From the NCBI GenBank assembly GCA_964502145.1, contig CAZCVI010000004.1, forward strand, positions 1 to 64,000: a stretch of 64,000 bases of DNA. Direction: 5' to 3'. The notes under the pieces were generated by a model that saw only the letters and a program-made list of their open reading frames with translations, did not search any database and was not told where the DNA came from. A program made the position numbers and the translations under genes. This document shows positions 48,925 to 56,053 of this stretch, piece by piece (position 1 is the stretch's first letter; every line of letters begins with the position of its first letter). This DNA is from CAZCVI01 sp964502145. Its GTDB lineage: Bacteria; Acidobacteriota; Aminicenantia; UBA2199.

Positions 48925-50739
48925 ATGAATATCGACAAAAACATCGAACACATCAAAGAAATTCCTTACGGGATTTCCGATTACGGCGACTTTCGGAACC
49001 AGAGTTATTATTATGTGGATAAAACACCCTATTTAAACGCCATTCGTAAAGCAGGCAAGTACCTGTTTTTTCTCCGCCCCCGCCGGTTCGGAAAAACTCT
49101 TTTCCTGACCATGATGCAAGCGTATTATGATATCCATTATAAAGATCAATTCGAAGAACTATTCAAAGACACCTGGATTTATTCCCAGCCCACCGCGGAT
49201 CGGAACCAATACCTGGTGATCCTATTTAATTTTGCCATGGTGGATTCTTCCCGGGAGAAACTCGAGGAATCCTTTTTAAACCATGTTCGCTTGAGAACCA
49301 AAGCGTTTATTAATAAATACCACCAGTATCTCTCTGCTTCCATTGAGATTGAGTATTACGCCCAAGCTGTTAAAACAAGCCAGTCGGCACCAGACATATT
49401 GGCCAATCTAATGGCCCTCTGCAAAGAAGCCAACCAACACCTGTATGTGATTATTGATGAGTATGATAATTTTACCAATACCATCCTGTCCACTGTGGGA
49501 AAAAAAGCTTACTATGACTTGACCCACGGCACCGGCTACTTCCGCTCCTTTTTTAACTTGTTAAAAGGTGGCACCAGCGAAATGGATGCACCCATCTCAC
49601 GCTTATTCATCACTGGGGTTTCACCCGTTACTATGGATGATGTTACCAGTGGCTTTAATATCGGCCAAAATATCTCCATGGAACCCGATTTGAACGCCAT
49701 GCTGGGTTTTACCCAAGCCGATGTGATCGGTATGATTGAATACTTCAGATCAAAAGGTGCCATCTTTCACCCGACCCAGTATCTGCTGGACATTATGACC
49801 CAATGGTACGGCAATTACCAGTTTTCAAAAAAAGATGCAGATAAGATGTTCAATTCCGACATGGTGTTGTATTTTATCAATCATTACTTGAAAGGCAAAG
49901 AACTCCCGGAAGATTTGATCGACACCAATGTCAGAATCGATTACGGGAAATTACGGCACCTGATTATTCTGGACCAGGATAAAACCAAAACCACCAATGG
50001 CAATTTCAGCAAATTAAAAGAGATCGTCCAAGAGGGTGGCACAGCCGCCAAAATTGTCAAAGGGTTCCCCCTGGAAAAACTATTGGATTCCAATAACTTC
50101 AAATCCTTGTTGTTTTACTTCGGCCTCTTAACCATAAAAGGCCCGGATCAAGATAAATTACGCCTGGAAATCCCCAATGAAACCGCCAGACGGCTCTACT
50201 ATGATTATATCAGCGCGGCCTATGAGGAAACCGGCGTCTTTGCCATCAACCTCTCCCAGTATGCCGACTTGATGTCCAACATGGCCTATAATGGAGAATG
50301 GTTGCCGCTGTTTAACTTTATCACTGCCCACATGCGCGAAAGTGTGAATCTGCGCGACTTGATCACGGGTGAAAAATCTATCCAAGCCTTTTTGAACGTG
50401 TACCTGGGGCTGAGTGAACTGTACATCATCCATACGGAACGAGAATTAAATAAAGGGTACGCGGATATATTCATGGAACCTTTCCTCGCTCGCTATGAAG
50501 GCATACAGTATGCGTATTTAATAGAACTCAAATACCTCCCCGCTGGCTGCAAAATCAGCGATACAGCAGCCCAAAAACTAAAAACAGAAGCGGAGACACA
50601 ACTGGTGCAGTACAGTGTGGATATCAAATTCAAAAAAAGCCTGGAAAAAACAACTCTGATCAAAATTATCCTGATCTTCTCCGGCCAAGAAGCCATTTAC
50701 GTGGAAAAAAAGGGAGAACAGGCTAAAAAAACTAAGTAA
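48925..50739 (+). CDS. AAA-ATPase-like / PD-(D/E)XK nuclease protein, copy 2
   Basis: 604 aa, same layout as copy 1: EIPYGISDYGDFRNQSYYYV, Walker A RPRRFGKTLFLTMM, Walker B LYVIIDEYDNF, C-terminal IELKYLP nuclease-like core. The first ~370 residues differ from copy 1 at many positions (for example 305-330, with the loop KKDADKMFN against EYGNDPTRMFN), whereas the last ~230 are identical except for the final few residues. AAGGAG lies 5 nt before the ATG at 48925. Confidence 0.88.
   Translation: MNIDKNIEHIKEIPYGISDYGDFRNQSYYYVDKTPYLNAIRKAGKYLFFLRPRRFGKTLFLTMMQAYYDIHYKDQFEELFKDTWIYSQPTADRNQYLVILFNFAMVDSSREKLEESFLNHVRLRTKAFINKYHQYLSASIEIEYYAQAVKTSQSAPDILANLMALCKEANQHLYVIIDEYDNFTNTILSTVGKKAYYDLTHGTGYFRSFFNLLKGGTSEMDAPISRLFITGVSPVTMDDVTSGFNIGQNISMEPDLNAMLGFTQADVIGMIEYFRSKGAIFHPTQYLLDIMTQWYGNYQFSKKDADKMFNSDMVLYFINHYLKGKELPEDLIDTNVRIDYGKLRHLIILDQDKTKTTNGNFSKLKEIVQEGGTAAKIVKGFPLEKLLDSNNFKSLLFYFGLLTIKGPDQDKLRLEIPNETARRLYYDYISAAYEETGVFAINLSQYADLMSNMAYNGEWLPLFNFITAHMRESVNLRDLITGEKSIQAFLNVYLGLSELYIIHTERELNKGYADIFMEPFLARYEGIQYAYLIELKYLPAGCKISDTAAQKLKTEAETQLVQYSVDIKFKKSLEKTTLIKIILIFSGQEAIYVEKKGEQAKKTK
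50041..50713 (+). repeat. ~670-bp direct repeat, second copy
   Basis: Matches 47691-48363. The match ends inside the A-run near the 3' end of the gene (GTGGAAAAAAA), after which the two tails differ. Confidence 0.85.
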
Positions 50740-50825
50740 AAATTGTGAATTGTTAATGTAAGGAACCTGTAGGTACTCTTCCACGGAATAGCACTTTTTT
50801 ACTTATGATTTTATTAAAAAAAAAG

Positions 50826-50854
50826 TTGGAATTTTTTTTTTAATGTATTATACT
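50826..50854 (+). promoter_or_regulatory. Sigma70 promoter of crotonase-like gene
   Basis: TTGGAA, a 17-bp T-rich spacer, then TATACT. It is 34 bp before the ATG at 50889. Confidence 0.6.
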
Positions 50855-50888
50855 TAATAGACAAGAATAAGTGGTTAAGGAGGTTCAC

Positions 50889-51662
50889 ATGGCAAATTCT
50901 AATGAGTTAGAGTATGAGGACCAGGTTTTAAAAACGTATGTGGAGGAAGACATTGCTATTGTTAAAGTCAAGTGCAATGTGTTTGAAACCCTTGCCGATA
51001 TCGTGGAGAGCGGCAGGTTGATTTCTTTTTTTAATAAAGCGGAGAAAAACACCCAGGTCAAAGCCGTCCTGATAATAAATGAGGATGGCTGTCTAAACGA
51101 ACAAGAGTACGACCAATACTTTCAGCGTTTAATCCAGAAGGAGCAAACCATGGAGCATGGCGGATCCACAAGTCCCATCTTTAGTAGCCTTGAGCGAACC
51201 CGGCAGATCAATTTATTGAGCCGGGTGATCATCCAAATCTTGGATTTTAAAAAGATTTCCGTGATCGGAATGCAAGGAGATATTGTGACGCCCTTTTTTG
51301 GGACCAGTTTGGCCGCGGATTTCCGGTTTGCCGCTACAGGTATGAGTTATTCCTTGGCCCATCTTAAAGAGGGACATCACCCCGGAGGCTGCCTTCCTTT
51401 TTTTCTTCCCCTTTATGTAGGTCGGGGGAAAGCCATCGAAATTTTATTCAAGGGTGCTAAGATATCAGCTCTTGAAGCCAAACAAATGGGCTTGATCACC
51501 GAAATCTTTCCCAGCGAAAATTTTGAGCGGCGGTGTTTGCAGGAGATTCACCAGTTGTGCCAACTCTCCCCAAAAGTCATCCATACCACCAAGATGTTAT
51601 TGAATTATGACAAGGATGAATTGCAGGAATATTTTGGCGCCGAGTCTGCGCTGACCCATTAA
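50889..51662 (+). CDS. Enoyl-CoA hydratase/isomerase (crotonase) family protein
   Basis: 257 aa. FFGTSLAADFRFAATGMSYSL corresponds to the crotonase G..AL..D.R.A segment, followed by LKEGHHPGGCLPFFLPLYVG and ISALEAKQMGLITEIFP, all in the usual order (PF00378). The first oxyanion-hole segment (normally SGG.DL) is poorly conserved here (LIINEDGCLNEQEYD), so hydratase activity is uncertain. Members of this type occur in polyketide beta-branching and fatty-acid metabolism; no such partners are nearby. AAGGAGG lies 5 nt before the ATG. Confidence 0.82.
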   Translation: MANSNELEYEDQVLKTYVEEDIAIVKVKCNVFETLADIVESGRLISFFNKAEKNTQVKAVLIINEDGCLNEQEYDQYFQRLIQKEQTMEHGGSTSPIFSSLERTRQINLLSRVIIQILDFKKISVIGMQGDIVTPFFGTSLAADFRFAATGMSYSLAHLKEGHHPGGCLPFFLPLYVGRGKAIEILFKGAKISALEAKQMGLITEIFPSENFERRCLQEIHQLCQLSPKVIHTTKMLLNYDKDELQEYFGAESALTH

Positions 51663-51775
51663 ATTTCATTAAGTTTGAACTGTTTATCTCCCTTTGGAGT
51701 TCACTATCGGATTTTGGCGATTGATTTAGGACCCCGTATTCGATTGAAATTGAATTTGTAAAATAGGAGCAGATA

Positions 51776-52606
51776 ATGATGTCATATCTCGAAAATTCGT
51801 TTGATTTGAAAGACCCACGGGTTATATCCATTCTTGATGAGTTACCTTTATGGTCCGCGCCTTTCGGATTGATGCTTTTGGATCATATCACTATTAAACC
51901 AAATATGACCGTGTTGGATGTAGGTTTTGGGGTTGGCTTTCCTTTGTTGGAGTTGGCCCAGCGTTTGGGAAATTCCTGTACTATCTATGGAATCGATCCC
52001 TGGAAAGAGGCCAGTGCCCGTGTGGAAGAGAAAATTCGGCTTCTAAATATTAAAAACGTTCATCTGATAGAAGGGGATGCAGGGGCCATGGATTTCCCGG
52101 ACAATACCTTTGATCTGATTGTTTCCAATACCGGTATCAATAATTTCGTTTATCCCGGACAGGTGTTGGCCGAGTGTTGGCGGGTAGCTAAGACCGGCAG
52201 TCATATTGCCTTGACTACCAATCCAGTCGGGCATATGCGGGAATTTTACCAGGCTTATGAAGAAACGTTGATGGCGTTGGGTTTGGAGCAACTTTTGGAA
52301 GCCATGAGTGCCCAACGGGATCACCGCCTCTCGATTAAAGCGATCGGAAATCTATTGCAAGGCGCGGGGTTTCGTTTAACTGCCACCCACAGCCAGACGG
52401 TTGTGATGCGTTTTGTTGATGGAACGGCTTTTTTTAATCATTCGTTGATTCGTATGGGCTTTTTAGAGGGTTGGAAAAATATATTACCCCCGCAGCAGGT
52501 AGTGCCGGTATTTACTGCTCTGGAAGAACGGTTAAACTCCATCGCCCACGAAATGTCCGAACTACGTATGACTATCCCTGTCGTTTATATCGAAGCGGAG
52601 AAATGA
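51776..52606 (+). CDS. Class I SAM methyltransferase (Methyltransf_11-like)
   Basis: 276 aa. VLDVGFGVGFPLLELAQRLG is motif I, IYGIDPW motif II, MDFPDNTFDLIVSNTGINNF and TGSHIALTTNPVG the later motifs, as in ubiquinone/menaquinone-type C- and O-methyltransferases. AGGAG lies 6 nt before the ATG at 51776. It is 113 bp downstream of the crotonase-like gene, same strand, and may share its transcript. Substrate unknown. Confidence 0.85.
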   Translation: MMSYLENSFDLKDPRVISILDELPLWSAPFGLMLLDHITIKPNMTVLDVGFGVGFPLLELAQRLGNSCTIYGIDPWKEASARVEEKIRLLNIKNVHLIEGDAGAMDFPDNTFDLIVSNTGINNFVYPGQVLAECWRVAKTGSHIALTTNPVGHMREFYQAYEETLMALGLEQLLEAMSAQRDHRLSIKAIGNLLQGAGFRLTATHSQTVVMRFVDGTAFFNHSLIRMGFLEGWKNILPPQQVVPVFTALEERLNSIAHEMSELRMTIPVVYIEAEK

Positions 52607-52618
52607 TGCCTGATGCGA

Positions 52619-53263
52619 CTAATTCTGGTCTGAAGAACTCAAAATTAATGGATTCCTTTTCAGCCACACTCCAATAAGGTCTGCATAATCGTTAAAATTC
52701 ATTTCATCACTGGTCAGTTTCAATTTATCGCATAAACTCGGTAAATCTGAAATAAAAAGACGGTAACGCCTCAATATTTCTGTACCCCCAGGGATAGTCA
52801 TCCTCTTTGAAACATTACGTAGCCAATTTCTCACAGCTTTAATCGCTTCTGAATCATTGTTGTTGTGTGCATATATATCTTGGCCTGCTATATCCGAGAT
52901 AAAAGACTGGTAACGGTAGGGCTTGCTGTCCAACACCATACATTTTTTTTGTTTTTGTTCTTTATTACCGAATTGTTTGGCCCCAAGAAACAAGCCCAGT
53001 TCAAGCGGCATATTGAAACGAGGTAGCTGTGTATTAATATTTAATTCTGTTCGGGAAATATCGTGAATACCCAATTTGCATTCCGATATAATCCTGATGG
53101 TTTTGTTGATGCGTACTTCGCTCCCATCATCTATTTCTAAAGCACAACGAGCTCTATAGCCACAGTCGAATACTGTGAATACGATTACTCTGAATAGCAT
53201 TAGATATTCAGCATCAAAAGGGCAATTGATGAATACGTCATAATTGTATTGATTGGGTGTCAT
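52619..53263 (-). CDS. TIR-like domain protein of unknown function
   Basis: 214 aa. YDVFINCPFD opens like a TIR or DUF-type nucleotide-binding domain (strand A). RCALEIDDGSEVRINKTIRI and GIHDISRTEL follow, then FNMPLELGLFLGAKQFG, where the Glu sits in a helix as the catalytic Glu of TIR NADases does. SFISDIAGQDIYAH is another strongly patterned segment. I recognise the family as a widespread hypothetical; NAD-cleaving or nucleotide-sensing activity is only inferred. The start ATG overlaps the stop of a 59-codon gene as ATGA, so the two are translated together. It ends 12 bp from the convergent methyltransferase. Confidence 0.65.
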   Translation of the reverse strand: MTPNQYNYDVFINCPFDAEYLMLFRVIVFTVFDCGYRARCALEIDDGSEVRINKTIRIISECKLGIHDISRTELNINTQLPRFNMPLELGLFLGAKQFGNKEQKQKKCMVLDSKPYRYQSFISDIAGQDIYAHNNNDSEAIKAVRNWLRNVSKRMTIPGGTEILRRYRLFISDLPSLCDKLKLTSDEMNFNDYADLIGVWLKRNPLILSSSDQN

Positions 53264-53439
53264 TTCTGGATAGTGCGTTCTGCGATCACTTCTCTAACTG
53301 CTTTTTCTATCAGAGATATTTTAATACGCCCCGGTTTGGCAGGTGATTGAATTTTTCTTACGGTACGTCCGTCCACTTTTTTTTCTTCAACTGCTTTTTT
53401 TTCTTTAGGCTTAACTATTTTTGTTGCTGACTTTGCCAT
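53260..53439 (-). CDS. 59-aa basic protein coupled to TIR-like gene
   Basis: Starts MAKSATKIVKPKEKK and ends EKAVREVIAERTIQK. The N-terminal half is Lys-rich and probably disordered; the C-terminal half (KISLIEKAVREVI) should form an amphipathic helix. GGAAGG lies 8 nt before the ATG at 53439. The stop overlaps the start of the TIR-like gene. A consensus promoter lies upstream. By position it could be an antitoxin, regulator or nucleic-acid-binding partner. No known family recognised. Confidence 0.65.
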   Translation of the reverse strand: MAKSATKIVKPKEKKAVEEKKVDGRTVRKIQSPAKPGRIKISLIEKAVREVIAERTIQK

Positions 53440-53554
53440 TGTTTTTACCTTCCTATTAAATTTTAATACCTGCAGAACGTCTTCGTTCTATCCTGATAAT
53501 TTTCCGATATTAGTGGTTCCCAACCTAAAATCAACACTGAACTATTACTATACT

Positions 53555-53583
53555 ATTATATATACAAAATAATTATTTGTCAA
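53555..53583 (-). promoter_or_regulatory. Perfect-consensus sigma70 promoter of the two-gene TIR-like module
   Basis: On the minus strand: TTGACA, a 17-bp spacer, then TATAAT, matching the consensus at all 12 positions. The leader is about 110 nt and holds a small hairpin (AGAACG...CGTTCT, about 53480-53495). Confidence 0.8.
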
Positions 53584-53668
53584 CAAATTGTTTTTTTCGA
53601 TAGCAATTCGCTAAGCCAGACGTAGCACACAATGTCTAAATCACTATCTGTCAAAATTGATGTATTAC

Positions 53669-53794
53669 TGAATTCACTGGCAAGTTTCAAAACATACTCG
53701 ACTTACTGGGCTTCACAGGACCTTTTGTTTTTTTCAGATAGTATAGCTTGCCACTGTTATCCGTGGTGCTTTTTAAATATGGTTACGGATTTAG
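53669..53794. repeat. Degenerate 9-bp-period element, copy G
   Basis: A decayed copy in the orientation of copy B: CTGAATTCACTGG end, CAAGTTTCA, two or three CTCGACNNN-like units, CTTCACAGGACCTTTTG loop, then CCACTGTTATCCGTGG. Most arm units are lost. It occupies the gap between the divergent TIR-like module and the first hybrid kinase. Confidence 0.7.
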
Positions 53795-53891
53795 GTATCT
53801 GGATTTACTGTTAGATTTTGGGAAGTTCAAGGGATTGTAATACTGGCTGATTTTTTTGTATTATTAAATTATAAATCGTCTTCTATTTCAT

Positions 53892-53920
53892 TTGACATTT
53901 TTTTTTTTAAAATCTATACT
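53892..53920 (+). promoter_or_regulatory. Sigma70 promoter of the hybrid kinase pair
   Basis: TTGACA, a 17-bp spacer made mostly of T and A, then TATACT. The predicted start is near 53927, with GGAG at about 53937. Confidence 0.75.
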
Positions 53921-53949
53921 TTAATGGTCATGAAATGGAGACAAATGTA

Positions 53950-56037
53950 ATGAGTGATGACAATAGCAAGTGCATTGAAATGCTGATATTGGTAGTGGAT
54001 GACGAGCCCACCAATCTTCAATTATTGCAGGTAATGCTGGATGAAATGGGGTGTCAGGTCATCCCCGAATCGGATGGTAGCCGCACAATGCAAATTGCAC
54101 TGGCGCGGTTACCTGATTTAATTCTTCTGGATGTTATGATGCCTGAGATCGATGGCATGGATGTCTGCAAGCTATTAAAAGAGAATGAACGTACCCGCCA
54201 TATCCCGGTAATATTTATTACAGCTTTAACTGATGCTGCTGAAAAAGTAAAAGCTTTTCGCGCCGGGGCGGTAGATTATATTACCAAACCATTTATCATG
54301 GATGAAGTGGTGGCACGTATCCGGGTAATCATGGAACGCAAGGAGGCAGAAGGGAAGTTACGGGCAGCCAAAGAAGAAGCGGAAGCTGCCAACCGTGCCA
54401 AAAGCGACTTCCTGGCCAAAATGAGCCACGAGATTCGTACACCTATGAACGGGGTCATCGGCATGACCGACCTTCTGATGGATACGGATTTAACACCACA
54501 ACAACTGGAATTTGCTGAAACTATCCGCTCCAGTGGCGATGCATTGTTGACCCTGATCAATGATATCCTCGACTTCTCCCGGATCGAGGCGGGTAAACTG
54601 AACCTGGAAACACTGGATTTTAACCTGCGCAATTCATTGGAAGAAGCTATTGATATCCTGGCACTGCGTGCCCAGGGAAAAGAACTGGAATTTGTATGTA
54701 TTATCGAACCAGGAATCCCCAATCTACTCCAAGGCGATCCCGGTCGACTCCGGCAGATCGTGCTTAACCTGGTAGGGAATTCCATTAAATTCACAGAAAG
54801 CGGCGAGGTGGCACTACGGGTCTCTTTGGATTTGGAAGATGAACAACGGGTAACCCTACGTTTCACTGTCAGTGATACCGGGATTGGTATCCCTGCTGAT
54901 AGACTCAAGGTTCTGTTTAATCCATTTACCCAGGCGGATGATTCCTATTCCCGTAAATATGGTGGCACCGGGCTGGGTCTGGCGATATCCAAGCAATTAG
55001 CGGAAATGATGGGCGGCGAGATCGTGGCTACCAGCCAAGCAGGGAAAGGTTCCGTGTTTTGGTTTACCGCCGTGTTTCACAAACAACCGCCTATTACCGA
55101 ACAAATAAAAGAAATCGCTGGGGTAGAATGTGAAAAGGGGGACATCTCTGGCCAGCACATTTTGGTAGTGGATGACAACGACACTAACCGGCGTTTGATG
55201 CGGTTGCTGATGGAATCCTGGCACTGCAAATATGATGAAGCAGTGGATGCACGCACGGCGATGCAGAAATTAACCAAGGCGGCTACTGCTGGAACCCCTT
55301 TTCGCATTGCAATCCTAGATCGGTGGATGCCAGATATGACTGGCGAGGTACTGGGACACCAGATCAAAGCGCATCCCCTGCTCAAAGACACGTTGCTAAT
55401 TATGATGACCGAGGTGGGCAAACGGGGGGATGCAGCCAAATTGGAAGAGATGGGATTCGCGGCTTACCTGACCAAACCCATCAAACAATCCACGCTCTAT
55501 GATTGTCTGGTCACTATTCACAGTGGACGGCAGCCAGCTTATGCCAAACATGGTCGTAAGATTGTCACGCGCCATTCTATTAACGATGAAAAGCGCAGTA
55601 AAATTCTTATTCTTTTGGCCGAGGATAATGCCATTAACCAGAAAGTGGCGTTGCGCATGTTAGAACGGTTCGGATACCGTGCCGATGCCGTGATCAATGG
55701 TTTGGAAGCAGTCCAGGCCATGAAATCTATTCCTTATGATCTGGTTTTGATGGATTGCCAGATGCCGGAAATGGATGGTTTTGAAGCGGCACGAACCATC
55801 CGAAAATTCTCCCTGGTTCCTATCATCGCGCTTACTGCCCACGTGATGCAGGGCGATAAACGCAGGTGCTTGGATGCGGGTATGGATGATTATATTTCTA
55901 AACCGATCGATCCAGGTGAATTGATTTATACTATTGAAAAGTGGTTGTTGGAGTCCAATGTCCTGTCAGAGGAATCGTCGTTGCTTAAAAACGGGCCGTA
56001 TTCCATCGGCGTGGGAAAGGATGCGGATTTTATTTGA
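53950..56037 (+). CDS. Hybrid histidine kinase, REC-HisKA-HATPase-REC-REC
   Basis: 695 aa, no membrane segment or sensor domain. N-terminal receiver (ILVVDDEPTN, LILLDVMMPEIDG, TKPF), a short coiled coil, H-box KMSHEIRTPMNG (His about 160), N-box NLVGNSIKF, G-boxes DTGIGIP and GGTGLGLAISKQ. Two receivers follow: about 403-520 (HILVVDDND, ILDRWMPDM, TKPI) and about 551-675 (LLAEDNAINQ, LMDCQMPEMDG, SKPIDP). The input is another kinase's phosphate or a partner protein. There is no HPt domain. ATG 53950 has GGAG 9 nt upstream. It is 16 bp before the next kinase gene, so one transcript. Confidence 0.9.
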   Translation: MSDDNSKCIEMLILVVDDEPTNLQLLQVMLDEMGCQVIPESDGSRTMQIALARLPDLILLDVMMPEIDGMDVCKLLKENERTRHIPVIFITALTDAAEKVKAFRAGAVDYITKPFIMDEVVARIRVIMERKEAEGKLRAAKEEAEAANRAKSDFLAKMSHEIRTPMNGVIGMTDLLMDTDLTPQQLEFAETIRSSGDALLTLINDILDFSRIEAGKLNLETLDFNLRNSLEEAIDILALRAQGKELEFVCIIEPGIPNLLQGDPGRLRQIVLNLVGNSIKFTESGEVALRVSLDLEDEQRVTLRFTVSDTGIGIPADRLKVLFNPFTQADDSYSRKYGGTGLGLAISKQLAEMMGGEIVATSQAGKGSVFWFTAVFHKQPPITEQIKEIAGVECEKGDISGQHILVVDDNDTNRRLMRLLMESWHCKYDEAVDARTAMQKLTKAATAGTPFRIAILDRWMPDMTGEVLGHQIKAHPLLKDTLLIMMTEVGKRGDAAKLEEMGFAAYLTKPIKQSTLYDCLVTIHSGRQPAYAKHGRKIVTRHSINDEKRSKILILLAEDNAINQKVALRMLERFGYRADAVINGLEAVQAMKSIPYDLVLMDCQMPEMDGFEAARTIRKFSLVPIIALTAHVMQGDKRRCLDAGMDDYISKPIDPGELIYTIEKWLLESNVLSEESSLLKNGPYSIGVGKDADFI

Positions 56038-56053
56038 AGGCTAGTGAGGCGTG

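Noticed and set aside
46569..50739. Composite transposon made of the two direct ATPase-nuclease copies
   Set aside because: No transposase or terminal inverted repeats were seen, and the copies differ in their 5' halves. Duplication with gene conversion explains the data better.
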